Source: Planoprotostelium fungivorum (lineage: Eukaryota; Evosea; Variosea; Cavosteliida; Cavosteliaceae). Taken from it: 64,000 nt of DNA. The notes beneath the pieces were generated by a model. It ran no database searches. It was given only the letters and a program-made list of their open reading frames with translations, and was not told where the DNA came from. Both the position numbers and the translations under genes were made by a program. Location: assembly GCA_003024175.1 (NCBI GenBank), contig MDYQ01000257.1, positions 1-64,000 on the forward strand, written 5' to 3'. This document shows positions 48,447-60,732 of the stretch, piece by piece (the stretch's first letter is position 1; each line of letters begins with the position of its first letter).

Positions 48447-49614
48447 TCATCCCGCTCGGTTTAATAATCTCCTGAAACGAGCAAAGAGGGCATCATGGTC
48501 ACCAAAGAGAGGTTTCGACTTCTCGAGTGTCTCTTCCATATTCTGCAGTTGGCTGTTGAGCCTCTTCACTTGCGTCACTAATTGGCTGAACCCTGCCGGG
48601 CTCAGACTCTGTCTCGCTTCACGAAAGAACGCCTTTCCTTCGTCCACATCATCATTTACATCTGGTGTATCTGTTGCATCATTAGCGAACGATGACACGT
48701 CCAATCATTACCATCGCGTCGGCTGATGGATGCAGACGGTGATGTTCCCCTCGTGAGATGGAGGGTCCGATCGATCGAGTCGATGAGATCTCTGGCTCTG
48801 TCTACCATCAGACATGCGTGTTGTGGGTGTGTCACCCTTCTTCCCGTGGAGGAGATGGTGTGTCATGCGATCTAGATGGTGTACTGAATGGACTCGGTGT
48901 CGGCGTGTATCGAGATGGTGTCCTCGTACCTTCAATTCGTTCGTTTCGGTGATTTTATGAGAATAAGAGGAACAGAACGGATCTATTCAAGAGAAGCTCT
49001 TACCAGTGCTAGAACCTCGAATAGGCGATACAGGTGTGTTTGAATATGCCGGGGCGGTGATGGGCTGTTGAAGATGAATCACATTGTACCGTCGTGATGA
49101 GATTCATTGTTCACCTCTCCATTTTCATCTTCATCGACAGTGGTGATGATAGCCTGTCTGAATGCCTGTAACTTGGCCGCATCTCTTCGCAATCGTCGCA
49201 ACTCTTGATTAAGCTCGAGGTTCTCTGCGACAGCGCGGTTCTTCTCCTCGATAGAATTCCTGTACTTAGCCAGAATCTCCTGATTCTCTTGCTCGAGTCG
49301 TGCGATGCGAGCCTCTAGACCTATGACACGCTGAGTCATGACCAATAATTGGTCGTGCGATGCCTCACCCTCCGCGATGTTTTCACGTTCTCGAATGACT
49401 GATCTCAAATTGTCTATCGTCTTATCCATAGCCGACGTCTGAATCATACATCACCACAAAGATGCGATGGAAGATCTGATTACACCACCTTTCGGTTATA
49501 GGCATCCCTGATGATCTGAATTCCCTGCTCGAGCACATCGTCCGGCTCTCCTTCACTCCGGCTCTTGTTCATCTTTGCCGCCTTTTTATTTGGGCGAAAC
49601 GTCAGGCCAGTCAT
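48447..49614 (-). CDS. At4g15545-like coiled-coil protein
   Basis: Conserved eukaryotic protein of unknown role, best known by the plant locus At4g15545. The N terminus MTGLTFRPNKKAAK is followed by DDVLEQGIQIIRDAYNRK, a coiled coil (VIGLEARIARLEQENQEI, NRAVAENLELNQELRRLRRDAAKLQAF), a serine-rich linker, and a C-terminal domain GKAFFREARQSLSPAGFSQL then LNSQLQNMEETLEKSKPLFG and LFARFRRLLNRAG. That last part corresponds to the EFFRRARSRLSYEQF...LLTRSG end of the plant protein. Four or five exons; the linker joins at 48720-49080 were not fully resolved. Confidence 0.8.
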
Positions 49615-49649
49615 TCTACACCGAAAACAAAAATGACAATTTATACAGT

Positions 49650-51467
49650 TTATCCTTCAGGCGTGGGTGTCTCGAGTGGTTGGGGAGGGTCAGGAAGTCG
49701 TGACGTTGGTTCAGCCTCCTTCTTCAATTTCGACCGGTTGAGAAAGACCACGAGAACGGTGATGTCATCGTGGACACGTCGCTTCTGTTTCGGCTCTAAC
49801 TTGAGGATGTAATTCTCGAGCTTGTCCTGACGAGTGATGTCCCCCTTCATCTCTCCTTGCGTCTGTATCTTTCCCTTATCTATGGAACTCTTAGCGGCGA
49901 TCTCTAATGCCCTCATGATGAGAGCCGTGCTGGCGTTCCTCTCCACGTCCTTCTGTCTCACGCTCAGCTTCGAATTGAGGAGCATTCTCACCTTGTAGCT
50001 GTCCACGATGGAGACCGCTTCGTCGTTCGACAGATGGTCCCACAGTCCGTCAGTCGCCAAGATGACAAACTCATCACGATCCGTCAGTGGTACACTCTTC
50101 ACCACCGGGTCTGCCGTGGTGTAAGGAGGATTCCACTTCTTGGCCAACTCCCTGCTCTTGTCATTATCATCTCCTGCTCTCCACCTCACCTGTTCCGTGT
50201 GTCCCGATAGACTTGACTGTATTCCGGTAACTTGTAGAGTCCATCACCTAAGCCCCTCGATGGTTGTAATCTTCCCTTGATCCTCCCCCTTCACAGTTCA
50301 TTCAGTTCCTTCATACATCAACGCGAGCTCACCTGACAACAACATCAGGGTCGTCCGTGTGTTCGGCTCTCAATCTCTCGATCTCCGTCTCCCCCGTGTG
50401 ATCCTCTGAGAGAGGCACTGCCTTCAACTTCCCCTCGCTTCTCGTGGCGATGACTGCACGGCAGTCGCCCGCGTTGGCAACGTAGAGGTGAGCCTTGTGG
50501 ATGATGGCCATGTTGAGACAGGCACCGGCGAGGCTGGGTGGGGTGAGGTGTGAGAGGGAAGATGACTCACCCTCCTCTCTTCTCTTTCTGTCGGAGGTGG
50601 TATTCTAAAAACTGTTTATCGGCCTGCTGGAAACCTTTTCGAATGGCTGAAATGTCGTCTTTCTCTATGGCACTGTACATCACAGTTGAGCACGATGCTC
50701 GAGTAGATGGTCGTGTGAACTCACAGTGGATCTGTAGAATCGGTTCGTGGTCGGTTGGATAGAGACCACCTGACCCATTGGATGAGCTTGTTCTTTGCGT
50801 ACTGTGACGCTTCCGTTCCAGTGTGGCCGTCTGCCACCAGAAAATAACTGGCACCTTCCGGTGCATATTCGATCTGGTATCGGTCTTCACACGGCTCGTT
50901 GGCTGAAGAAGATGAGATGATGGATGATATGGATATGATGTGAACAGCACACCCGCAAAAGTGTTGATGTGACAAGAAGATATATAGCCCTGAGAGGCGT
51001 TGGGAGGTAGTTTTACCTCTTGGTGAGCGCGAATGGGATCTAATGCTTGATAGGCTCTCAACTTTTGCGGATCGAGGCCGACTGTCGGTTCGTCTTCTTT
51101 CGAAGTAGAATAAGATGCTATATACGGTCAGCACCGTTGTCTCTCCATAAGGACAAATGGAGATGCTTGTCAACACAAACATCACCTCAAAATTACTCAC
51201 ATATTCCATAGATAGCAGTAGCAGCACCTCCCAACAGAAGACCTGTAGTTAAGGCCGTCTCTGTCTTTGATTTGGTCACTTTTGCCGTTACCGCTCCTTC
51301 AGCAGTTGAAGAAGCAGCTCCGGCCGCTGTTGAATTTGAATGATTGTCGCTCTTTTTCATCTGACTTCACCTGTGCTCTGAAACCTCTTAGTTGGCATCC
51401 ATGCTTTGAGAGTGGATGAGTGGATGAGTTGCTGTAGCCGGGCGGGTGTGCCCACCATGCGCATCAT
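49650..51467 (-). CDS. Mitochondrial PP2C, pyruvate dehydrogenase phosphatase type
   Basis: Metal-dependent Ser/Thr phosphatase expected to reactivate pyruvate dehydrogenase. Start MMRMVGTPARLQQLIHSSTL, followed by WMPTKRFQST, is a mitochondrial presequence; a GTG upstream was rejected. A TM-like segment (TALTTGLLLGGAATAIYGI) follows, suggesting an inner-membrane anchor. Catalytic motifs in order: ANEPCEDRYQIEYAPEGASYFLVADGHTGTEA-start (metal-binding DGH), LYVANAGDCRAVIATRSEGK, PLSEDHTGETEIERLRAEH, GRLQPSRGLGD, FVILATDGLWDHLSNDEAV and RRVHDDITVLVVFLN. The LSEDHT...E and LQPSRxxGD signature sets the PDP branch apart from ordinary PP2Cs. The tail is basic then proline rich (PPQPLETPTPEG). Confidence 0.9.
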
Positions 51468-51571
51468 CTTGCTGCTTGTTTGTGCTGTTGGTGTTGACTT
51501 GGTGAAGTTTCGCAAATGAAAATTTCCTCGAATCCTCCAATTGGCCACATCAGATCACCTCCCACACCAAC

Positions 51572-52179
51572 ATGTCGGACTCAACGACTCCTCCAGTGAC
51601 ATCGCAATCAAAAGAGGAAAAGACTGCACCTGTGAAGGTGAACGTCACACATTAGAAACATCTCTGACATGATTGAAGAAGTCGACACAGCCATCAGTGA
51701 AAGGAAGCAAGACAGGACAGAAGAACTTGGACACCAATGGACACACCATCATCGCGGGTAGTATGAGACCCGATGGTACATTCCGAAAGGAGATCCGTGT
51801 TCGAGCTGGTTATGTTCCTAAAGACGAGGTACCTCCACCTCCTCAATTACGATCTTGATGATCGAGCAGATGCCCAAATACGAGAGTCCAGCGACACAGT
51901 ACAGCAAGAAGATCGCAGCGATGGGCGTCGTCGGTGATAGTTCACCCCCAGTCAAGAAGAGTGCGTGAAGAAGATGCAATCATGATTGATGGGAAGACAG
52001 GTGCACCACAGAAACAGTCATCAACGGCACCAAAGGCATCAGCAGCACCGAAGGCATCAGCAGCACCGAAGACATCTCAAGCACCGAAGAAGTCGAGTGC
52101 CGCACCATCTTTGGCAAAGACAACAGCTCAACTGGAAGGATTCAGCATATCAGAACCCACTTTCGGTGCTCCAAAATAA
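51572..52179 (+). CDS. PYM1: PYM homologue (exon-junction-complex partner)
   Basis: PYM binds Mago-Y14 and helps remove exon-junction complexes during translation. Spliced exons give GHTIIAGSMRPDGTFRKEIR then RAGYVPKDEMPKYES, the conserved N-terminal Mago-Y14-binding motif (family form: STQRPDGTWRK...VREGYVPQEEVPVYE). The middle is low complexity, with six-residue units KASAAP/KASAAP/KTSQAP/KKSSAAP, and the end is QLEGFSISEPTFGAPK. About 150 residues over four exons. Divergent from the phosphatase with about 100 bases between starts. A working PYM fits an intron-dense genome. Confidence 0.88.
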
Positions 52180-52413
52180 ACGTCTCTCTTTCATCCATCT
52201 TCATCTTCTTGCAAATTCCCTCTCTATGCATCACACATTTACTGCGTCATATTGTTGGCTACTTCTAATGAGAAGGTCATTCGATCCTCATCTACATCAT
52301 CATCGTGAGTGATACGTATCGCTATCTCTATGATGGGTAATCAGCGGATTCAATCCGTCATTCTGCCTCCTTCAGACTTCTAAAGCTCACTAGAGTACAG
52401 TACTCTTGCGAAA
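52180..52413. other. Promoter region of oxysterol-binding protein
   Basis: About 230 bases between PYM and the oxysterol-binding protein gene, with no frame of note. Confidence 0.45.
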
Positions 52414-54369
52414 ATGGAATCGGACCTTGAGAAAACCGGGCGAAATTTGGTAGGTAGTCCACACACCGGGTCCCGAGGCTCAGGCGACGATACAGAACAC
52501 ACATAAGAATCAACACACGCTACGTTCCATTGTATTTAGACTATGTACGACAGACTCAGATCTATGTTCACCAGCTCACACGAGAGACTGCACCCTGACC
52601 AACACGGTCCAGAGTATGACGCTTATAGAGAGGCTGATACAACCAAAGAAGAAGATCACTACCAGGTGATGTGACCTTTCTTCAGTCTGGCTGAGAGACT
52701 TGATAGAAAGATCATTTGGAAGAAGGAAAGAAGCAGATCCTGTGGGCTATCATCAAGCAGATCTCGGTGAGAATAAGGGTGGATGATGTTCATCGTGTTG
52801 ACGATGTTAGATTGGTTCAGAAATCAAACACATTCAACTCCCAACGTTCGTCATACAACCTCGCAGCTTATTAGAGAAGCTCTCCGACTCATTCGTTCAC
52901 CCAGAACTCCTCTATCGGTGCGTCTTTGAAAAATGAAACAAGCTGAACATGAGCAGCATCACCCAACTCAACACCCCCGAAGAGAGATTCATCCAAGCTC
53001 TACAGTTTTTCATGTCAGGGTGGCATCTCAGACACAAGGTGAGACGATTCGTATGATGATGATGATTGGACTCACTGCGACAGGGAGTGAAGAATCCATT
53101 GAACCCAGCGATAGGAGAGATCTTCAAATGTGGCATGCAACTCGATTCTAATAGCTTCGATCTGTCTACAGGAGACGTAGACACAGACGCCACCATCACA
53201 CCACCGAAGATCCCCAACATATCTCACGATGACTCGAATTATTATTACGTGGCCGAACAGGTGAAGTCTTTGATCATGACCTCGATGATCTGTACATTCT
53301 AACATGATGGAAGGTATCTCATCACCCACCTCGCAGCGCCTTCTGTTTCTACAACGCGTCCAAAGGGATCATCTACAACGGTGACGTGTCTCCTGGCTAC
53401 GTCAAATTTCGAGGCAGCAGCGCGGACACACAATTACAAGCTCACATGAGTCTTCGCGTCTTCTCTGATTCATTTGGAGAAGAAGAATACGAGTTCACTC
53501 TGCCAGGTGATCATCAACTTCATCATCTTCATCAACAACATCAATCTCTATCTCTCTCTGAATCGATACCTGCAGGAGTGTTGATCCGTGGTATCCTGTA
53601 TGGAACGTTGACATTAGAGATGGTTGGAAAGAGTATGATCTACTGCAAGAAGACTGGTTTCCGTGCCATCATCGACTTTCAGGTGAGGAGATGAGAGGAG
53701 GAGAGAGGTGCTGACTCTTATCAGGCGAAGGGAGTGTTCACGGGATCTTACAATCACGTCTGCGGAAGTGTGTGGAACGAGAACTACCACCACGAAGAAC
53801 CATCACACATGATCGAAGGTCACTGGGATACGACCACTTTCATCACCGACAAGAGAAGCGGGGTACGTGTATCTACACCATCACGATGATCATCACACAT
53901 CGCATCATCTTCATCCGACATCAACACACCTCTCATGCGATACAACAGAATCGAAGTGTCTTGTTCGACGTCCAACAACATCCCACGACCCGCATCACAA
54001 CAGAAGGGATAGATAAACAGATGCCACACGAGTCGAAACGATACTGGGAGGTGACAGCTCCTCATGCGATGACAATCGATTGAAAGGAGACAGAGAGTCA
54101 TCGAAGGCATCGAAGAGAGGAGCGATGAGAAAGCCTTGGGAGAGAAGAGAAGACTAGAGGAGACGCAGAGGAGATTAGAGGCGGAACGAAAGAAGAACAG
54201 AGAGCCGTTTCGTTCTGCACTGTTCGACTACAACCGAAAGGAGGACAAGTGGATGTACAAGATGGAAGAGTGAGGAGTGATGGTGATCGTGTCATCTGAC
54301 GGAGACAGGAAAATCGTAGAGGCCATTCAGACGAGAGAGGCGGTCGATGGACCACCCAGATCACAATAA
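52414..54369 (+). CDS. Oxysterol-binding-related protein, ORD only
   Basis: Lipid-transfer protein moving sterol or PI4P at membrane contacts. Start MESDLEKTGRNL, then TMYDRLRSMFTSSHERL, KHIQLPTFVIQPRSLLEKLS, FMSGWHLRHKGVKNPLNPAIGE (family NPxxGE), and the signature EQVSHHPP built across an intron at about 53263-53313. Also present: FYNASKGIIYNGDVSPG, GVLIRGILYGTLTLEMVG, FTGSYNHVCGSVWNE and SKRYWEVT. The C terminus is a charged helix (REEKTR-like, EKRRLEETQRRLEAERKK) ending DGPPRSQ. No PH, ankyrin or FFAT motif is seen, like the short Dictyostelium OSBPs. About 12 exons. The stop is 25 bases from that of the convergent TPR gene. Confidence 0.9.
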
Positions 54370-54393
54370 ATGGATCTCTTTCATTTATTCTGT

Positions 54394-57300
54394 TCACTGC
54401 TCGGATTCTTCCTCCTCCTCTTCCTTGTCCGATTCTCTCTGCTCTTCCTCTGCACTCACACTCGCATCCATCTCTTCTTCCTGTCTCTCTCGTCAACAAA
54501 CAACAGAAGACAACAAACTACAAAAGACAACAAACCACAACATAAACAACAGGAGACATAGAGAATCACTCTGCCTCACCTCGTTCTCAGCGTTCGCTTC
54601 TTGAATGGCTTCGATGAGTTTCGCCTGCAGATCAGCCTTCTTCTCCTTTGGATTGAAGCTGATGCTTCTCATCCTCAGTTCGGTCTTCAACTGAACGACA
54701 GTCATCTTCTCGATGGTCTCCGCGGTCAGTCCTCCCTCTTCCATCGCGATCGGTGTGCTGGTGACGTCAGATGACGTCATCGCTCCATCCCACCTTGGAG
54801 CTTCCGTGGGTTCTGCGGGTGCCACTCTCTTGCTCGTGGGTGCATCGGGTGTTCCGATGTTCTTCCTCTTCCTCTTCCCCGGAGTCGCTTCTTCTTCCAC
54901 TGGCTCAGTCTCTTCCGTCACAGCAGCCTCTTCTTCTACGGGTGGTGGGGTGGGTGTGCTGGGTGCCTCTGTGGCCTCAGTGACGTTCTTCCTCTTCTTC
55001 TTCGCGGGTGCCTCTTCTTCCGCTGTCTCTTCTATGGTCTCCGTGTGCTCCACGGGGGTCACCTCCACTTCTTCCCTCTTGTCGGTCGTTGTGGTCACAG
55101 GTGCAGTCTCCTCCATCTTCGTCTCCGGTGCCGGGGTGACTGCAGGGACTACCTCCTCACTCTTGACGGGTGCAGGAGTCACAGCAGGTGCTGGGGCCTC
55201 GACGGCGGCGGGTGCGGGCGTCTCTATGACGGGTGCGGCGGGTGCCGGGGTCTCCGTAACTACGGGAGTAGTGGTAGTCGTCACGACTGTCGTGACCACC
55301 GGTGCGGCCGTAACGGGTGTAACAGCGGGTGTTGGTGTCACTACGGGTGCGGCCGTAACGGGTGTAACAGCGGGTGTTGGTGTCACTACGGGTGCGACCG
55401 TAACGGGTGTAACAGCGGGTGTTGGTGTCACTACGGGTGCGGCCGTAACGGGCGTAACAGCAGGAGCCGCTGCGACGGGTGTGGCGGGAGTTTCTGCCGC
55501 CTTGACGGGTGGAGTCGCCGTCTTCGTTCTGGGGACCTTCGTTCTCTTGACTGCCGGTGATTCACTTCCCGTTGTGGGTGTGGTGGCCGCCGGGGTTGGG
55601 ACTGGAACGGCCACGGGGGCAGGGAATGGAGTCGTGGTGGTAGTCGTTGGAGGTACCGCCGGGGTGGTAGCGGGGGCGGTAGCGGCTGGGGTCGAAGTTT
55701 TGGCGGGAACGGCATTCTTGACGGGGGCGGGAGCCGGGGTGGCAGCAGGGGCGGGAGTGGCAGCGGGTGTAGGACTGGGTACACTCTCCTTGGCTGGGGC
55801 AGCATTCTTCACCGGGGCGAGGGAAGACTTGAGCTTCCTCTTGAGAACCTGGATGATCTGCAGGTTCTTCGTGTTGGTCTCCTCTGCGGTGGTGGCTCTG
55901 GTCACAGCCTCTTCTGCCTTCTTTGTCTCACTCTCCGCCTTCTGACTCTGCTCTTCTGCGAGCTTCACTTGCTCTTCCAATTTCTTCTTGCTCTCATCCA
56001 ACTCGTTGGTCCTCACGTCCAATTGTTGTTTGTAGTTCTTCGTGCTCTGCAACACTCGGTTGTACTGCATGCCTTCAGTTGACTCTTCATCTACAACGAC
56101 TCACCTTGATAGATTGTGCTTCGGCTGACTTTTCCATGTCCTTCACCTTGTTTGCAATCTCCTCCTTGCTCTTTGTCACCTCGTTCAATTGCTCTTCTAA
56201 CGTGCTGCACTTGGCTTCTAATTGAACGATTTGATTCTGAGAGGTTGAGTGATGGTATAGAGGGTGACGTCACCTTCTGCTCCGTAGACAGAGCGTCGAG
56301 CGACTGCATCCTCTGCTCGACCGAGTTGTAAGACATCTGAAGGGATGCCAGTGTAGAGCTGAGAGTCTGATGGTTCTCTTCCAACTTAGCGTGCTTATCC
56401 ACCAACATCTGATGTGTCTCTGGGTCGATCCTCTGGTAACGATCCTTGTCTCTTCAGCCTCACTCGTTATCTCTCTCCTCACCAGAAGCTTCTGGACTCT
56501 GGCCTTCCAGTAGTTCAGCTCGGTCGTGAGGGCCGTCTTCTCTTCGTTGGCGACGGATAATTGTACGGCGAGCTGCTGTCTTCCCTCGTTCATGGGCTGC
56601 ATCTTTCCGTTCAACACTTCCAACTCTTCTTCCAGCTGGGCCACTCGCTGTGCGGCCCTCTCGCTCTGCTCTCTCAGCACGAGATTGCTCTCTCTCATGA
56701 TGCTCAGTTGCTGAACTTGCTCCATCAGCTGTGCGTGCTCGGTCTCTCGCTTCTCGTTGCTGGTGGCCTTCTTCTGTTCAGAGGCCACGTAGGCCCTCTC
56801 CGATTGCAAGGTCTCCTCTAAGATGGCCAGTTGCTGTTCTAAACGGCTCTTCTCTTGTACGCTGATGTCTAAACGGGTCGACAGGACTTCCTTCTCCGTT
56901 CGCTGGATGCCGATCTGTGAAAGTCAGTGAAATGTCGTGGAGATCTCGTGGAGAACTCACCACTTTACGTAGTTCGTTGATGGTGATCACGGCGTCGGGT
57001 GAAGCGGCTATGGGGGCATCTGCGATGGCTGCCGCCTTCTCCCTCTGCTCCCTCAAGTATTCGTTCTCGTTCATTAACACGGAGAACTGTTTGTGAACAC
57101 CTTCGTTCTCGACTCTCAGTCTCTCGTTACTGTGTCATTCAATCTCTCTCCTCCTCTCTCTTCTCACCCGTTGGTCAACTCTTCGATCTGTGAGGTCAGA
57201 GTCTCCTTCTGTTCGTTCCACGACTTCTCCTTCTCACTCAACGTGCTTCTCAGACCTTCGATCATATCCTGATGGATGTCAGACTTCGACTCTCTACAAC

Positions 57301-60300
57301 CCGCCACTCACCTTCTCACTCGTGTTCCTCTCCTTGATGTCGTTCAGCTCTGCCCTCAGTCTGTTCAGCTGCTCGATGTCCTTGGCGTGGAGCAACACTT
57401 GTCTGTCCGCCTCAGCTCTGGCATCGCTGGCTGCCTTCGAGTAGACTTGGATGTCCTGACGCAGCGTCTCCTTCTGCGATGTCGTCTCTTCCAACTCTCT
57501 CTGCATGGCCGTGACTTCTCTCTTGTACCTCTCAGAGTCCTCTCTCAGTCGATCGATCTCCCTCTCCAGTACAATCTGCTCGTCCGTGCTGGCCTTCAGT
57601 TCGGTCTGGAGGTTGAGGATTCTCTCTTCGAGAGATTGAATCTTTTGGTTGAATTGGTCGGTCTGCTCTTGGTGCTTCTTCTCTCTCTCGGCGTTGCTGG
57701 CTTCGATCTCCTTGAAAGTTTCTTGGTTGCTGTTCACCATGCTCTTGTAGTGAGATGACTGTTCTCTCTCCTATCACAAACGGTCAACGTCTTCACGAAT
57801 GATGTCCACTCACTCTGTCCAATTGTTCTTTGATGCTCTTCAATTCGAGTTGGAGGTTCTCCACTTGTCTCAATTGAGCGACGGACACTTCAGCTCCCGA
57901 TGCCTGAGATCCTTGAGCTCCCTTCGACGTGTTCAACTGTGCGATCTCCCTCTGGTATCCTTCTATGCGGCCCTCCAGCTCCCTCACTCTCTCCAGGGTG
58001 GACTGGTACAGAGCTTCCTTGCTGTCCAACTTGGCCTCACTCTCTCGGCTCTTGATCTCTAGAGATTGGATCCTCAACAGCAGTTCACCTCTCTCCTCTT
58101 CTCTCTTCTTGTACGTGTCGTTCTCTTCTCTGAGGCGATCGGCTTCCTTGGTGAGTCTCTCTCTGAACTCGTTGTCTCCCCTCTCCTTGGATGAGACGAT
58201 CAGCTGGATGTTGTCGATCATCTGCTGGTGAGCGTTCTTCTCCTTTCGCAGGGCTTCGATGTCCTTCTTCGCCCTCTCTTGTCCCTCCTTCAACAGTTGT
58301 TTCTCTTGGTTGAGGTTGTCGATGATGACCGTCTGCTGTCTGACCTTCTCCTTCAGGGTCACGGAGGTGTTTCGGTACTGCTCGATCTCCTTCAAGTGTG
58401 CCGTGTCTGCCGCCTGCAGACGGTTGAAACGGTTGTTGAGATTGTCCAACTCTTCCTTCTCTCTCTTCCTGCTCTTCTCCACTTGCTTGAATCGCTCTGT
58501 CTTCCTTCAGTCTCCTTCCATTCTTCACGTCTCACCCTCCACAAATTGGACCTTGGCCTGAGCCTGTCCCAATTGAATCTTGGCTTCAGAGTATTGTTGT
58601 GACTTCTCTTCTAACTGGCTCTCCAGTCTCTTCTGAACTTCGATCTTCTCCCTCCTCATGTCATCATAGTCTCTCTTCAGCTCCTGGTATTCGCTGTCGT
58701 CTCCTGCAAGAGGAGCAGAGGAGGAAGAGGGTGCGGGAGCGTTGGAAGCGTAGCTGTTGGCCAGCTGCTTCTGCAGGACGTCTCTCTGTCGGACGATGTT
58801 CTCCACTAACTCGACTTGTCTGTCTCTCGCCTCTCTCAGCTCATTCAATTGCTTCATGGCCTCCTTCAGTTTCTCCGCGTGGCCTTGAGATGAAATCTTC
58901 TCCTTGTCCTGCTCCATCTGTCTGATCTTTCTCAGCAGCTCTTGGTTTCTCGCGTACAATTGGTGGACGCTCAAGAAGGTGACGTTCTGTGTGGCTTAGA
59001 AGATGGAAAGAGAAACGATCCCACCTGATCTTCTTCTGATGTGGCGACGATGACTTGCTCGTTGTTGTTGTTTCGGGTCAGCAGGGCTGTGATCTGTGCT
59101 TCCTTGTCCTTTGCCTCTCTCTCCATCATCTTGAGCCGGTCCTCCAATCGATCCTTCTCTTCTCTGAGGAGCCTGGCCTTCTCTAAATCGGCATTGGCGT
59201 TCGAGAGGGAATCCATCAATTTCTCGTATTCCATTCGTTGATTGTAGATGATGGGTGCCTGTGTGGGTGAATCTTTATTCCTCCACAAGATTTTCACTAT
59301 CTCACCTTTTGTTCGATTTCAGATAAGATGTGGTCGAGGTGCTGGTTCAGCCTTCGGTTCTCATCCTTGACCTCCTGCAACTCACGTGACCTCTCGTTCA
59401 ACGACACTTCCTTCACACGTTCAGTTCATCACATCGTGCACACATCATCGATGATGGTGATGATCTCACCATCTCGAGCATCAGTGCGGTGTTCTCAGAG
59501 GGAGTGACGAGTCTCTGTGGTGTGGCCTTCAGCTCCTTGATCCTCTCTTCCATCTCCTTCTTCTGCAACTGTGTCTCATCCAGCTCGACTCTCAACTGTA
59601 CATCGTCACGTTCCATCGTGACCTCCTCCACCTCACCTGACCCAGTTCTTCTTCCTTCATGTGGATGAGATTCTGGTATCTCTCCTTCATCTCCTCCATC
59701 TCTGCGTTCGTTCCCAACATCTGATCCTGATACCTCTTGATGGTTGCCTCTTGCAGGTCGTTGAGTTTCGCGCGACTGCTCAGCTCTTGGTTGAATTGCT
59801 CGGATTGAGCGGCCAGCTTCTCTCTCAACTCTTTCAGGTTGACTCTCTCGGCCGTCAACTGTGACTGAGATTCTTGCAGATCTTCCTTCAAGAGTTGAAT
59901 CTGACTGTTCATCTTGCTCATTTCGGACGTGAAGCCCTCCAATTGAGCCCTGAGATCGATGCATTCGGCTCCCTTCTCTCTTCGGTAGGCGGTCAATTGT
60001 TCGGTCTTTGCATCCAGCTCTTGTGATAGGAATTGATTCATCTTGTTCAGATTCTCATTCTCTTTGGACAATCGAATGATCTCAAACTTGGAATTGATCT
60101 CCGTTCCTTCGATATCGGCCAGTCGATTCTGCAACTCTAGCTTGCCGCGCTGAAGCGATACGATCATCTCTTCCGTGCTCTTTCGCTGCTCGCTGATCAA
60201 GTTGGATTCTGTACTCTTTCTATCCACGACAGAGAGGAGGTCTTCCTTCTCTCTGTGGAGTCGATCGACTTGTCTCTTGAGTGATACATTCTCCTCAGAC

Positions 60301-60581
60301 AGTCCTTGGTTCTCTCTCTTGTGCTGGTTCAATTGGTCCAAGTACTGTGTTCTCTCCTTCTCTACAGTGCCTTTCTCCTCGACGATCTGTGTGAGACGAA
60401 TGGCAGTTGCATTCAGCTCTTCTTCGGCAATGAGGACGCGTTGCTCTAACGAATGAGCGATTTGCTCTGAGGGGTTACATCAGGGGTCATTTCTTTCAAA
60501 AATGAGATGGAGGAAGGGTTCATTACCTAATTCTATTCTTTGGACCTCCATATTCCTGGAGGTCTCTGTTGTGTCACTCAT
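54394..60581 (-). CDS. TPR: TPR/Mlp-like nuclear pore basket protein with repeat tail and SAP-like motif
   Basis: Forms the nuclear basket. Start MSDTTETSRNMEVQRIEL. About 1,350 residues of coiled coil follow; LSQELDAKTEQLTAYRREKG, then FNQELSSRAKLNDLQEATIK, matches the conserved TPR/Mlp1/NUA core (WLxxELxxKxxELxxxRREKG, HIKLSxLY). The tail is rich in P, T, V and A with a 45-base tandem repeat, then KKKRKN and GKRKRKN nuclear signals and a SAP-like helix pair, EKMTVVQLKTELRMRSISFN then KKADLQAKLIEAIQEA. The last exon is acidic (DKEEEEEESEQ). Animal TPR has an acidic tail but no SAP that I know of. A perfect E2F-type site lies about 70 bases upstream of the ATG. Confidence 0.86.
55301..55435 (-). 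repeat. 45-base tandem repeat, three units plus a partial
   Basis: Units start GGTGCGGCCG or GGTGCGACCG at 55301, 55346 and 55391, with a partial at 55436. They encode AAPVVTPTPAVTPVT in the TPR tail. The copies are almost identical, so recent expansion is likely. Confidence 0.92.
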
Positions 60582-60650
60582 GCTCAGTTACAGGGAGCAG
60601 ATCGTGATGTATCGTGTGATGATTGGATATATAGATCTACAACGCTCCAT

Positions 60651-60660
60651 GGCGCGAAAA
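60651..60660 (-). promoter_or_regulatory. E2F-type site TTTTCGCGCC
   Basis: On the minus strand it reads TTTTCGCGCC, a full match to TTTSSCGC, 70 bases before the TPR-like ATG at 60581. Third E2F-type motif in the window close to a gene start. Confidence 0.55.
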
Positions 60661-60732
60661 TCATCTTTTCAATTTTTCTCACAGGACGAGAAGGACATAC
60701 GATAAGAGGATCAGCTGAGAAGGACAATGACT

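Noticed and set aside
55431-55805. Minus-strand frame of P, R and L in another phase
   Set aside because: Out-of-phase reading of the same repeat; the in-phase frame is the TPR tail.
54713-55945. A 410-residue plus-strand open frame rich in G, T and V
   Set aside because: It is the antisense shadow of the repeat-rich TPR tail. The minus strand reads a coherent coiled coil, nuclear signals and SAP-like motif; the plus frame has no start context or domain.
57276-58602. Long leucine-rich plus-strand frames
   Set aside because: Reverse reading of the TPR coiled coil: E/K/Q codons on the minus strand read as L/F/S on the plus. No introns or motifs.
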